A stretch of DNA of 64,000 bases, taken from Steroidobacteraceae bacterium (lineage in GTDB: Bacteria > Pseudomonadota > Gammaproteobacteria > Steroidobacterales > Steroidobacteraceae). Both the position numbers and the translations under genes were made by a program. Under the pieces are notes generated by a model. The model saw only the letters and a list, made by a program, of their open reading frames with translations, made no database searches and had not been told where the DNA came from. This document shows positions 1 to 7,547 of this stretch, piece by piece. Location of the stretch: positions 62,001-126,000 of the forward strand of contig JAPZRU010000002.1 of the NCBI GenBank assembly GCA_027531255.1. The letters are read 5' to 3'. How positions within the stretch are numbered: position 1 is the stretch's first letter; each line of letters opens with the position of its first letter.

Positions 1-492
1 CGGATCCCCCCCGGCACGCAGCGCGTCGTGATCGACACGCCGGCGGGCGTGCCCGCGCACGGGATGCCGGACCTCGTGAAGGGCGCAGACGCGATCCTCG
101 TGCCGGTGCTGCCGTCCGACATCGACATCCACGCCTGCTCGAAGTGCATCTCCGACCTGCTGCTGGTCGCGAAGGTCCGGCGCTCGGAGGGCCGCATCGG
201 CGTGGTGGCGAACCGCGTGCGCCGCAACACCGTCGTGTTCAACACGCTGATGCGCTTCCTCGCGACGCTGCAGATCCCGGTGATCACCACGCTGCGCGAC
301 TCGACCAACTACCTGCGCGCCGCGGAACTCGGCTACGGACTGCACGAGATGAAGCCGTACCTCGTCCGCGAGGACACGGAAACGTGGCTGCCGCTGATCG
401 ACTGGCTTGAATCGCGACCTCCGCTGGGGGCGACCGCGTCGCCGGTGCCGCTCGTAGAGGCGTCGACGCCGGTGCTCGAGGCCGCGAGCTGA
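1..492 (+). CDS. ParA-family ATPase, 3' part (gene runs off the left edge)
   Basis: The reading frame is already open at base 1 and ends at the TGA at 490-492. The first visible residues, VVIDTPAG, match the deviant Walker B / switch II region of ParA/MinD/CobQ-type P-loop ATPases, in which the Asp coordinates Mg-ATP. They are followed by the ADAILVPVLPSDIDIHA segment, where family members describe a subunit or cargo contact. The Walker A motif lies outside the window. Proteins of this class dimerise on ATP and position plasmids, chromosomes or large complexes. The internal GTG at 28 is not a credible start because it falls inside the conserved motif. The cargo cannot be inferred from this fragment. 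Confidence 0.8.
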   Translation, partial: RIPPGTQRVVIDTPAGVPAHGMPDLVKGADAILVPVLPSDIDIHACSKCISDLLLVAKVRRSEGRIGVVANRVRRNTVVFNTLMRFLATLQIPVITTLRDSTNYLRAAELGYGLHEMKPYLVREDTETWLPLIDWLESRPPLGATASPVPLVEASTPVLEAAS

Positions 493-529
493 ACGCTCCG
501 TGCAGGACGGGCGCCCCGTGGCGTCCGCG

Positions 530-793
530 TCAGGTCTTCGGAACCTTCACCGGCGGCGACTCCGGCACCCAGGTGTCCTTCACTTTCTCGACCCAGGTCT
601 TGTAGCTCGCGTAGTTGTAGAGCGTGCGCGTGATGGCCGCGTGCCGGTCGGCCCCGGCGGGCGCCGCCGGACGAGCGCTCTTCGACGGCGCGCCCAGGGA
701 CGCGCGCGGGGGCGGTCGCGTGCGCCAGCCTTCCGCCGCGGCGTCCTTCGGCGGGGGCTGGACGCCGCCGCGGGTCACCTTCGCTTCGCTCAT
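530..793 (-). CDS. Small hypothetical protein (87 aa)
   Basis: A short minus-strand frame convergent with the ParA-like gene. From the ATG at 793 it gives 87 residues: a Pro/Ala/Arg-rich N-terminal half, then a compact aromatic C-terminal segment with LYNYASYKTWVEKVKDTW around residues 57-74. No family is recognised. The aromatic tail is unlike random high-GC translation, which argues for a real protein, but the upstream sequence has only a weak ribosome-binding site and the frame also opens at a GTG at 820. Treat it as a tentative gene. Confidence 0.4.
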   Translation of the reverse strand: MSEAKVTRGGVQPPPKDAAAEGWRTRPPPRASLGAPSKSARPAAPAGADRHAAITRTLYNYASYKTWVEKVKDTWVPESPPVKVPKT

Positions 794-950
794 TGCGCGT
801 ACCGTTCCATTCGACGCCACGACGGTACGGCGAGGCTCCCGACCCCCACAGGAACTGTGTCACAGGGCTCCGGTTCGGCGCGGCGCCGGGCGGCGCGGGA
901 CGTCGCGGATGCGAGACACGTCACGCGCGCCGGGGCACGCGCCCCGGCCG

Positions 951-2372
951 TCAGGCGACGACGCGGTAGACCGGCCGGTACTCGCCCGAGATCTTCATGC
1001 GCTTCTGCGCGACGAACGAGTGCAGCAGCGCGTCGAGCGCCTTCATCAGCCGCACGTCGCCGTGGATCTCGAACGGCCCGTGCTTCTCGATCTCGCGGAT
1101 GCCCGCTTCCTTGACGTTGCCGGCGACGATCGCCGAGAACACGCGCCGCAGGTTCGCCGCGCGCGAGTGCACCGGCTGGTCGAGGTGCAGGTCGAGCGCG
1201 GCGACCGAGGGGTGGTTGACCTCGAACGGCAGCTGGAAGGCCGGCGGGATCGCGAGGCCCCAGTTGAAGTTGTAGGCGTCGCCGATGTCCTTGCGGTGGT
1301 GGCGCACCTTGTTGAGTCCCGACACCATCGCGCGCGCGACCTCGGCCGCGTCGCCGACCACGATGCGGTAGCGCTCCTGCGCCGCCGGCCCGAGCGTCAG
1401 GCCGATGAACTCGTGGATGCGCTCGAAGTACGCGGCCGCCGACGGCGGACCGGTGAACACCACCGGCAGCGGCTGGTGCGCGTTCGCCGGGTCGAGCAGG
1501 ATGCCGAGCAGGTAGAGGATCTCCTCCGCCGTGCCGACGCCGCCCGGGAACACGATGATGCCGTGGCCGAGCCGCACGAACGCCTCGAGGCGCTTCTCGA
1601 TGTCCGGCATGATCACGAGGTTGTTCACGATCGGGTTCGGCGGCTCCGCGGCGACGATGCCGGGCTCCGTGAGCCCCACGTAGCGGCCGGCCAGGATGCG
1701 CTGCTTCGAGTGGCCGATCGTCGCGCCCTTCATCGGGCCCTTCATCGCGCCCGGCCCGCAGCCGGTGCACACGTTCAGGCCGCGCAGGCCGAGTTCGTAG
1801 CCCACGTCCTTCGTGTACTCGTACTCCTCGCGCGAGATCGAGTGACCGCCCCAGCAGACGACGAGATCCGGGCGTCCCTTGTGGTCCAGCGCGCGCGCGT
1901 TGCGCAGGATGCAGAACACGGCGTTCGTGATGCTCGCGGGCTCGCGCAGGTCGAAGCGGCCGCTTTCGACGATCTCGTTCGAGATGTAGACGATGTCGCG
2001 CAGCACCGCGAACAGGTGTTCCTTCACGCCGCGGATCATCTGGCCGTCGACGAACGCCGCCGCCGGCGCGTTCTTCATCTCGAGCTTCACGCCCCACGAC
2101 TCGCGGACGATCCGGATCTCGAAGTCGCGGTAGCGCTCGAACAGGTCGCGCGGGTCGTCGGAGTGGCTGCCCGTATTCAGCACGGCGAGCGCGCAGCGGC
2201 GGAACAGGGGGTAGAGACCGCCCTGGCCGCTGTCGAGCAGCTTCGCGACCTCCTGCTGCGAGAGGTTCTCGAGGCTGCCGCGGGGTGCGACGCGCGCGTC
2301 GACGACCTCCGCGGCCTCGACCTCCGCTTCGACGGTGGCGACGGTGGTGTGCGGTTCGGGACGGGCGTTCAT
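951..2372 (-). CDS. ppnN: Nucleotide 5'-monophosphate nucleosidase PpnN (LOG family)
   Basis: A 473-residue protein matching the long PpnN/YgdH type of the LOG superfamily over its whole length; E. coli PpnN is about 454 residues. The family hydrolyses the N-glycosidic bond of purine and pyrimidine 5'-monophosphates to free base and ribose 5-phosphate, and in E. coli it is controlled by (p)ppGpp. The LOG signature PGGVGTAEE is at residues 276-284 and the GCGPGAMKGPMKGA loop at 204-217. The ATG overlaps the stop of the upstream L,D-transpeptidase gene in an ATGA (2369-2372), so the two are probably translationally coupled. The product is cytoplasmic. Confidence 0.93.
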   Translation of the reverse strand: MNARPEPHTTVATVEAEVEAAEVVDARVAPRGSLENLSQQEVAKLLDSGQGGLYPLFRRCALAVLNTGSHSDDPRDLFERYRDFEIRIVRESWGVKLEMKNAPAAAFVDGQMIRGVKEHLFAVLRDIVYISNEIVESGRFDLREPASITNAVFCILRNARALDHKGRPDLVVCWGGHSISREEYEYTKDVGYELGLRGLNVCTGCGPGAMKGPMKGATIGHSKQRILAGRYVGLTEPGIVAAEPPNPIVNNLVIMPDIEKRLEAFVRLGHGIIVFPGGVGTAEEILYLLGILLDPANAHQPLPVVFTGPPSAAAYFERIHEFIGLTLGPAAQERYRIVVGDAAEVARAMVSGLNKVRHHRKDIGDAYNFNWGLAIPPAFQLPFEVNHPSVAALDLHLDQPVHSRAANLRRVFSAIVAGNVKEAGIREIEKHGPFEIHGDVRLMKALDALLHSFVAQKRMKISGEYRPVYRVVA

Positions 2373-2911
2373 GGGCGGATCTCGATCGGGGTGTTCGTGC
2401 GGGTCAGCAGCCAGACCTCGAGCATGTCTTCGTTCGACAGAGCGATGCAGCCGTCGGTCCAGTCCGCGCTCGCGTAGTGGTGCGGGGACCGGCGCGGCAC
2501 GTTGGGCAGGCCGTGGATCATGATCGCGCCGCCCGGCTGCCAGCCGTTGCGGCGCGCGTGCTCGACGTCGCGCTCGTTCGGGTAGCTGATGCCGAGCGAC
2601 AGGAAGAACTCGCTCCGCGGGTTGCGACGGTAGATGCGGTAGCGGCCCTCCGGCGTGCGGAAGTCGCCCTCGCGCTCCTTGTGCCCGCGCGGGCTCAGGC
2701 CCAGCGCGACGCGGTAGCTGCGGATCTTCTGGCCGTGGCGCAGCAGGTACAGGCGCCGCTCGCTCTTCACGACGAGCAGCGAGTCCGCGAACTGCAGCGG
2801 TTCGACGTTGCGGGGAATTTCGAGGGACGCGTGTACCGAGCCGGACCCGCCGAGCGCGAGGATCGCACCGAGAAACAGGCCGGCCAGCGCGGGGCTGGGG
2901 CGATTGGACAT
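2369..2911 (-). CDS. L,D-transpeptidase family protein (YkuD domain)
   Basis: A 180-residue exported protein. Residues 1-28 form a signal peptide. The YkuD catalytic domain follows (about 40-180), with the conserved His in the MIHG motif (His133) and the catalytic Cys in WTDGCIALSNEDM (Cys155). Such enzymes act in the periplasm on peptidoglycan stem peptides, making 3-3 cross-links, attaching lipoproteins or cleaving such links; which of these applies cannot be read from the sequence. The ATG at 2911 is chosen because a proper signal peptide starts there; the longer open frame upstream is antisense read-through. It overlaps ppnN by ATGA and could share a transcript with it. Confidence 0.88.
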   Translation of the reverse strand: MSNRPSPALAGLFLGAILALGGSGSVHASLEIPRNVEPLQFADSLLVVKSERRLYLLRHGQKIRSYRVALGLSPRGHKEREGDFRTPEGRYRIYRRNPRSEFFLSLGISYPNERDVEHARRNGWQPGGAIMIHGLPNVPRRSPHHYASADWTDGCIALSNEDMLEVWLLTRTNTPIEIRP

Positions 2912-3051
2912 ATGGCGATTATACGGAGGCGCGGCCGCCGGGAAGCGAACCGCGTCACGCCGGAATCCGCCGACGGATGCGCAGCGCGGGCGCGCGGGCC
3001 GAGTCGGCCGTGGCTCGCCGCGCGCCGGGTGCGATCCGTGCGCCACGGAGT

Positions 3052-3684
3052 TCAGCCGAGTTCGACGCGCACGAGCTGCACGCAGCGCATCAGCGCCTGC
3101 TCGACCACGCGCGTGTCGGGGTGGCGCAGGATCACGTAGCCCGCGCCCTCGTATCCGCCCTTCTGCAGGTCGCCGAGCCGCGGCAGGCGCGACTCGACCA
3201 CGAGCGACCCGAACTCGCGCTGCGCGGCGTCGAGACCGTGGATGCCGCGCACGCGACCCGTGCCCTGCCCCCGCACGTAGGCGGCGCCCACGGCCCACCG
3301 CCGCTCGGGCGCCGCGAACCGGCCGGTCGCCACGAGACGCGGCCACGCGGCGTAGAAATCGAGCTCGTGCGCGTAGGACAGCAGGCTCGTGAACTGCGCC
3401 CCCGGCGGGCGCGCCGCGACTTCCGAGATCGCGAGGCCGCCGTCCGGCCGGCGGAACCACTCGAGGTGCGTCATGCCGGTGCGCAGGCCGAGCGCGCGCA
3501 CCGCGCGACGCCCCGCGTCGCGGACCTGCCAGTGCGCGCGTATCCCGAGGCGCCACTCCGGCGGCAGCTTCGACTCGGGATCCTGGGTCAGCAACGACAG
3601 CACGACGCCCGGGATCTGCGCCGCGCCCGCGACGAAGCGCAGCGTCGCTTCCAGGCAGAACGGCACCACGTAGACGACGTGCAC
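3052..3684 (-). pseudogene. ATP-grasp protein gene with a large internal deletion
   Basis: The 210-residue frame begins like a complete ATP-grasp enzyme (MHVVYVVPFCLEATLRFVAG, residues 1-20, then SLLTQDPE). After RAHWQVRDA (about residue 57) it jumps directly to the C-terminal lobe (RTGMTHLEWFRRPDGG and AISEVAARPPGAQ, about residues 69-98). The whole middle, which holds the Lys-bearing ATP-binding domain, is absent. As I recall the family, members are near 400 residues, so about 190 residues are missing. The frame stays open across the junction near 3490-3515. Without the ATP-binding segment the protein is unlikely to be active, so I call it a pseudogene; a small non-enzymatic protein is the alternative. 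Confidence 0.7.
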
Positions 3685-3712
3685 GATCGCGCTGCCTTCG
3701 CTCCGCGGGCCG

Positions 3713-4117
3713 TCAGCGCGGCACCAGCCGCACCGCCCCGCACCGCCGGTTGCCCGGCGCTTCCTCGCCGACGAGACGGTAGCGACCGCCGGGCTCGACG
3801 TCGACCGTCAGCTCGTGGCGCGTGGTGGTGCGCGTCGCGGCCAGCGTGCAGTCCACGAGCAGCACCAGACGACCAGGCGGCACCGAGACGGCGGAGTACG
3901 CGACGCCGACCTCGAGGTCGCCCACCTTGCGGATCGCGACCGTCAACGGCAGCCCCGCGCTCACGCGCGGGTCGGCCGCGATCGTCGCGTTCGCGCCCGG
4001 CACGCGGTTCGCGGCCTCGATCGCACCCTCGCCTGCCGTGTAGGTGGCGCAGCCTGCGAGCAGCGCCGCGGCCGACAGCACCGTTGCGGCTGCGAACGCG
4101 TGGTGGAGGCCGGCCAT
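3713..4117 (-). CDS. Small outer-membrane-type lipoprotein (hypothetical)
   Basis: A 134-residue protein with a lipoprotein signal peptide: hydrophobic h-region, then lipobox LAGC at about residues 20-23. The rest is a small beta-rich domain (DLEVGVAYSAVSVPPGRLVLLVDC and HELTVDVEPGGRYRLVGEE) that looks like an immunoglobulin-like periplasmic fold. It has a Cys pair that could form a disulfide. The start ATG at 4117 overlaps the mltD stop by one base (TGATG), so it is probably translated together with MltD. No specific family is recognised. The context suggests an envelope role. Confidence 0.75.
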   Translation of the reverse strand: MAGLHHAFAAATVLSAAALLAGCATYTAGEGAIEAANRVPGANATIAADPRVSAGLPLTVAIRKVGDLEVGVAYSAVSVPPGRLVLLVDCTLAATRTTTRHELTVDVEPGGRYRLVGEEAPGNRRCGAVRLVPR

Positions 4118-6375
4118 CAGCCCGGCTCCGCGCGCGCGCCGCCGGCCGCGGTCACCGCCTCGACGCGCGGCAGCACGATCTCGGCGCCGATGCGCACGCT
4201 CATGAAGTCGGTCTCGGGGTTGTACTGCCGCAGCAGCCACACCGGCACGCTGGAACGCTGCGTGAGCGCCCACAGCGATTCGCCGGCCCTCAGCCGGTAG
4301 CTCTCCTGCCCCGTGATGCGGAAACGCTGGAAGAACTCTTCCTGCACGCGGCGGTGCCACGCGACGCGTCGCTCTTCGAACGTGTCGGCGTCGACCTTCG
4401 ACAGGTCGAGCCGGATGCGACGGCCGAGCGGCAGCGCCGCGCCGGGCTTCATGCCGTTCAACTGGCGCAGGCGGGAAGCGCTGACCTCGAGCCACTCGGC
4501 GAAGTGGCCGAGCGTCTCCGAGCCCTGCACGATCGTCGCGCCGTTGACGACCGAGTAGTCGGTCGGGTCGGCGGTCGCGGCGCTCTGCACGCCGGGCACC
4601 AGCGCGGGGCCGAGCTCGGCGGCCTGCTCGCGCGAAACCGGCTGCGCCCTCGCCCGCGCGGCGGCGCCGGCGACGCGAGCCGGCTCCCGTGCCACGCCGC
4701 CCGCGTCCTCGGCCGCGTCCTCGGCCGCATCCTCGGCGGCATCGTCGGGCGCGACGAGCGGCGGGATCTCGGTCGCGACCGCGGTCGCGGCGACCGCCGC
4801 GGCGGCCGGAGTGGCCGCGCGCGCCACGCGCAGCCGCTGTCCCTCGAACAGGAAATCGCGATCGCGGATGCGGTTCAGCCGCATCAGCTCGGACTCGGAC
4901 AGGCCGACGCGTTTCGAGATGCCGGTCAGCGTGTCCCCGCTGCGCACGACGTAGATCTCGTCGGCGGCGGCCGCGCTCGTACCGGCGGCGGGTGCTGGCT
5001 CCGGCCGCGCCGGTTCCGCGCGCGCGACGCGCACGGGCTGTGCCTGCGGGAGCTTGAGCTGCATGCCGGCGCGCACCGAGCGCGCGCTCTTCAGGCCGTT
5101 CAGCGCCACCAGGCGCTGCGTCGTGGTGCCGTACTGCCGGGCGATGGCGGCGAGCGTCTCGCCGCGGCGCACGCGGTGCGTCGGATCGCGCCGCTGCGAA
5201 TCGAGGCGCTCGTCGTCGGCGAGCTGCGCGAGTGCGCGCTCGGCCGGGACCGCGCGCGCCGGCACGCGCAGCTCGAAGCCGCGCGGCACCCAGCGTTCGC
5301 CGGACCAGATGGGCTCGCGCAGCGCGAGGTTCAGACCGCGCAGCGTGTCCTGGTCGGTGGCGAACACGCGCTCGAGTGCGGCCAGCGGCACGTAGTCCGG
5401 CAGGCGCACGACGCGGCTGTCGTCGCGCGGCATCCGTTCGAGGTCGCCGAAATACCTCCGGTAATTGCGGTCCACCTCGAGCGCGGCGAGGAACGACACG
5501 TAGAAGTTCCGCGACGCGAAGCCGAAGGTGCGGCTCTGGTAGTTACGCGCGATCGTCACGATGTCGTCGGTGCCCATCATGTCCTTCGCGCGCCGCATGC
5601 CGCCGGCGCCGTGGTTGTACGCCGTCAACGCGAGCGGCCACGTGCCGAGGATCGAGTGATTGAGCTGCAGGTACTGCGCCGCGGCGACCGTCGACCTGTA
5701 GGGATCCATCCGCTCGTCGACGATGCCGTCGACGCGCAGCCAGCGGCGCCCGGTCGCCGGCATGAACTGCCACATGCCCGCCGCGCCGACCTTCGAGTAC
5801 GCGCGCGGATTGAACGAGGACTCGACGTGCGGCAGCGCGGACAGTTCGTCCGGCAGGCCCATCTTGCGCAGCGTCGCCTCGACGTGGTGTTCCCACGCGC
5901 CGGCGCGGACGAGTCCTTCGCGAAAGCGGTCGGCCTGCCCCAGCTGGAAACGCACGCGATCCACCGCCGCGAGCAGCGTCTTCGCGTCGACGTCGGCCGG
6001 CCACAGCGCCAGCACGCGCTGCTCCTCGTCGGTGAGGTTCTCGCGCTCGCCGGTCGCCAGCCGGCGCAGGATGCGCTGGTACTTCTCGCGCGCGGCGTCC
6101 ACGCGTTCGGCGCGTTCGGGCCGGGACAGGCCGGCCGGGAACCGGAGTTCCTCGTAGACGACGCCGAGGAAGCGGTCGTCGTGCAGGAGGCCACCCTGGG
6201 TGGTCACCGAAGAATAGATCCGGACCCAGAAGCGGACGTCGGGCTCGAGTTCGGCGGGTCTCGGGAACAGCGCGGAGTGGGCGACCACGGGCCCGGCGAC
6301 GAGCAGGGCGAGCCACGCGACCAGTACCGACACGATCCACGCCCGAAGGGTCCGTCCCAGGCCCACTCCCGCCAT
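4117..6375 (-). CDS. mltD: Membrane-bound lytic murein transglycosylase D with four LysM domains
   Basis: A 752-residue envelope enzyme. A signal or anchor segment (about residues 9-32) is followed by an alpha-helical region and a goose-lysozyme-like SLT domain with catalytic Glu in LPHVESSFNPRAYSK and the GAAGMWQFMPATGR motif. At least four LysM-type peptidoglycan-binding repeats follow: HRVRRGETLAAIARQ, YVVRSGDTLTGISKR, TIVQGSETLGHFAEW and YRLRAGESLWALTQR. E. coli MltD is about 450 residues with two LysM domains, so this is a long form. It cleaves the MurNAc-GlcNAc bond with 1,6-anhydro formation. A good ribosome-binding site (GGAGG at 6383-6379) precedes the ATG at 6375. Confidence 0.93.
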   Translation of the reverse strand: MAGVGLGRTLRAWIVSVLVAWLALLVAGPVVAHSALFPRPAELEPDVRFWVRIYSSVTTQGGLLHDDRFLGVVYEELRFPAGLSRPERAERVDAAREKYQRILRRLATGERENLTDEEQRVLALWPADVDAKTLLAAVDRVRFQLGQADRFREGLVRAGAWEHHVEATLRKMGLPDELSALPHVESSFNPRAYSKVGAAGMWQFMPATGRRWLRVDGIVDERMDPYRSTVAAAQYLQLNHSILGTWPLALTAYNHGAGGMRRAKDMMGTDDIVTIARNYQSRTFGFASRNFYVSFLAALEVDRNYRRYFGDLERMPRDDSRVVRLPDYVPLAALERVFATDQDTLRGLNLALREPIWSGERWVPRGFELRVPARAVPAERALAQLADDERLDSQRRDPTHRVRRGETLAAIARQYGTTTQRLVALNGLKSARSVRAGMQLKLPQAQPVRVARAEPARPEPAPAAGTSAAAADEIYVVRSGDTLTGISKRVGLSESELMRLNRIRDRDFLFEGQRLRVARAATPAAAAVAATAVATEIPPLVAPDDAAEDAAEDAAEDAGGVAREPARVAGAAARARAQPVSREQAAELGPALVPGVQSAATADPTDYSVVNGATIVQGSETLGHFAEWLEVSASRLRQLNGMKPGAALPLGRRIRLDLSKVDADTFEERRVAWHRRVQEEFFQRFRITGQESYRLRAGESLWALTQRSSVPVWLLRQYNPETDFMSVRIGAEIVLPRVEAVTAAGGARAEPG

Positions 6376-6393
6376 CTCGCCTCCAGTAGAAAA

Positions 6394-6409
6394 CTTGTTC
6401 GCGAACGAG
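6394..6409. promoter_or_regulatory. Palindromic operator candidate in the mltD leader
   Basis: The ten-base perfect palindrome GTTCGCGAAC (6397-6406) sits within a 16-base imperfect palindrome (6394-6409). It lies just downstream of the predicted mltD transcription start and before the ribosome-binding site, where a repressor would act. It is also about 140 bases upstream of the divergent sigma-54 promoter at 6546, a common distance for an activator site. Which of the two it serves, if either, is inference. Confidence 0.4.
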
Positions 6410-6422
6410 AAGTTACGGGCGA

Positions 6423-6451
6423 TTTATACAGTGCAGTCACGACCCTCACAA
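6423..6451 (-). promoter_or_regulatory. Sigma-70-type promoter of mltD
   Basis: On the minus strand a -35 TTGTGA (6451-6446) is followed, after exactly 17 bases, by a -10 TATAAA (6428-6423). The predicted transcription start is near 6416, about 40 bases before the mltD ATG. The spacing and -10 are close to consensus in DNA that is otherwise strongly GC-rich. Confidence 0.7.
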
Positions 6452-6545
6452 GGCGCCCGGGATGAAGCCGCGGTCATGCGCGCGGGGTGTCGGCTTTCTT
6501 TACGATCCGCGGTGGCCCGGCGCGCAAGTGCCTGTTTCCAGCACG

Positions 6546-6561
6546 TGGCACAGCGTTTGCT
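6546..6561 (+). promoter_or_regulatory. Sigma-54 (RpoN) promoter
   Basis: TGGCAC (6546-6551), five bases, then TTGCT (6557-6561) matches the -24/-12 consensus TGGCAC-N5-TTGCW at every defined position, with correct spacing between the GG and GC elements. Transcription would start near 6572-6574. There is no protein gene on this strand before the terminator at 6726-6749, so the transcript would be short and non-coding. Confidence 0.75.
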
Positions 6562-6572
6562 TGGTTCGACGC

Positions 6573-6749
6573 TGGGTTCGAGGCCGGATCACGGGAGCCA
6601 GGGGACTCGCTAGGGAGAGAACAGTCGTCCAGCCGAAGGAAATCGGACTGACGACCGCGCAGCAGGCCCGAGCGGCCGCGCGCGAGAACTGGTACGCGCG
6701 GGCCCGTCCCGTCGCACGACGAAAGCCCTGCCGATGCAGGGTTTTTTTT
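6573..6749 (+). ncRNA. Candidate sigma-54-dependent small RNA (about 175 nt)
   Basis: The stretch lies between a full-consensus sigma-54 promoter and a strong intrinsic terminator and has no credible reading frame. A hairpin is visible: outer arms GTCGTC (6624-6629) and GACGAC (6650-6655), inner arms CCGA/TCGG (6633-6636 and 6643-6646), and an AGGAAA loop (6637-6642). Further GGGA/GGGGA tracts occur at 6588-6620. GGA in hairpin loops is the hallmark of CsrA/RsmA-binding RNAs, so a CsrA-titrating role is one possibility. No Rfam family is recognised. The boundaries are predicted from the promoter and terminator. Confidence 0.5.
6726..6749 (+). terminator. Rho-independent terminator
   Basis: Stem CCCTGC (6726-6731) / GCAGGG (6736-6741) with loop CGAT, followed by eight T (6742-6749). 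This is one of the clearest intrinsic terminators in the window. It ends the candidate small RNA on the plus strand; the opposite strand lacks a comparable T run. Confidence 0.85.
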
Positions 6750-6765
6750 CGTCCCAAATTCGGCC

Positions 6766-7125
6766 TCAGTGCAGGTCGAGCAGCTGGAAAAGCCGCTTCG
6801 CCGATCGCCTCGCGCCTGGCGACCGTGAGTTCCAGCGCGCGAACCGCACCAGCGGCCCGACGTCGTGCAGCAGGCCGGCGCCGAAGCTCGTCTCGGGCCG
6901 CGCGCGCGGGCACTCCTGCGCCACGAGCCGCGCGCCGACCGCGGCCAGCACGCTGTGGTGCCGGAACGAGTTCATCGACACGAGCGAGTTCGGAATGCCG
7001 TCGAACGCGCGGGTCGCCGACAGGCCGAGCGTGAGGTCGCGCACCTGGCGCGTGCCCAGCAAGACGACCTCGGGCAGCGACACGAGCGCCTCGACGTCGC
7101 CGAACAGCTTCTCGGGGGCCAGCAT
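6766..7125 (-). pseudogene. HDOD-domain protein remnant
   Basis: The 119-residue frame from the ATG at 7125 carries recognisable HDOD pieces: LFGDVEALVSLPEV, then LLGTRQVRDLTLGLSATRAFDGIP, SLVSMNSFRHHSVLAAVGARLVA and GAGLLHDVGPLV. Between SLPEV and VLLGTRQ (junction near 7060-7070) about 60-70 residues of the usual domain are missing. After GPLVRFARWN the similarity stops and the tail is Arg/Ser-rich. HDOD proteins are signalling proteins related to HD phosphohydrolases without their catalytic residues. This copy has lost both the core and the C-terminus and is most likely non-functional. Confidence 0.65.
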
Positions 7126-7224
7126 GGGCAGCGCCTGAACAGGGTCATGGCGGGGGATTCGGCCGGCGGCGGCGGCACTCGAGTGGGGGAAGGCCGCAAG
7201 CGGGCATGCCGGTAAACTGCGGCC

Positions 7225-7545
7225 ATGATGCTGCCTCGCCCGCCGCCTGCCGCGATGCGGGCACTCATGAACCTCCGGCCGCCCTTCGTGGGGGCCGGCA
7301 TACGTTTGCGCGAGATCGCGCCGGACCGTCACTACGCCCGGGTCGAGTTCGCCGCGTGGCGCTGGAAGCGGAACGTCGTCGGCACCCGCTTCGGCGGCAG
7401 CCTGTTCGCGATGACCAGGCTGCTGGCGGAGTACGTGATCGAGGTGCACGATGCCGGCGGCGAGACGGTCGCGCGCGTGCGCAAGAAGCTGTACGTGCGG
7501 CTGAAGCGCGACCGGCGGCCGGCGGCCGCGGGACCCGGGGGCTGA
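7225..7545 (+). CDS. DUF4442-like protein, internally shortened
   Basis: A 106-residue protein resembling DUF4442 (hotdog-fold, thioesterase-like) at both ends: MNLRPPFVGAGIRLREIAPD, ARVEFAAW and RNVVGTRFGGSLFAMT (about residues 15-63), then VIEVHDAGGETVARVRKKLYVRLKR (about 70-94). As I recall the family, members are about 150-165 residues and have a central block after the GGSLFAMT motif. Here FAMT runs straight into RLLAEYVIEV (near base 7412). The deletion keeps the frame, so the protein may still be made, but its fold is doubtful. The stop lies two bases before the GTG of the next gene. Confidence 0.6.
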   Translation: MMLPRPPPAAMRALMNLRPPFVGAGIRLREIAPDRHYARVEFAAWRWKRNVVGTRFGGSLFAMTRLLAEYVIEVHDAGGETVARVRKKLYVRLKRDRRPAAAGPGG

Positions 7546-7547
7546 AC

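Noticed and set aside
2977-6465. A plus-strand open frame of 1162 codons opposite the ATP-grasp, lipoprotein and mltD genes
   Set aside because: It is a GC-driven antisense shadow: low-complexity Arg/Ala/His/Asp-rich sequence without domains, while the minus strand encodes clear motifs (SLT, LysM).
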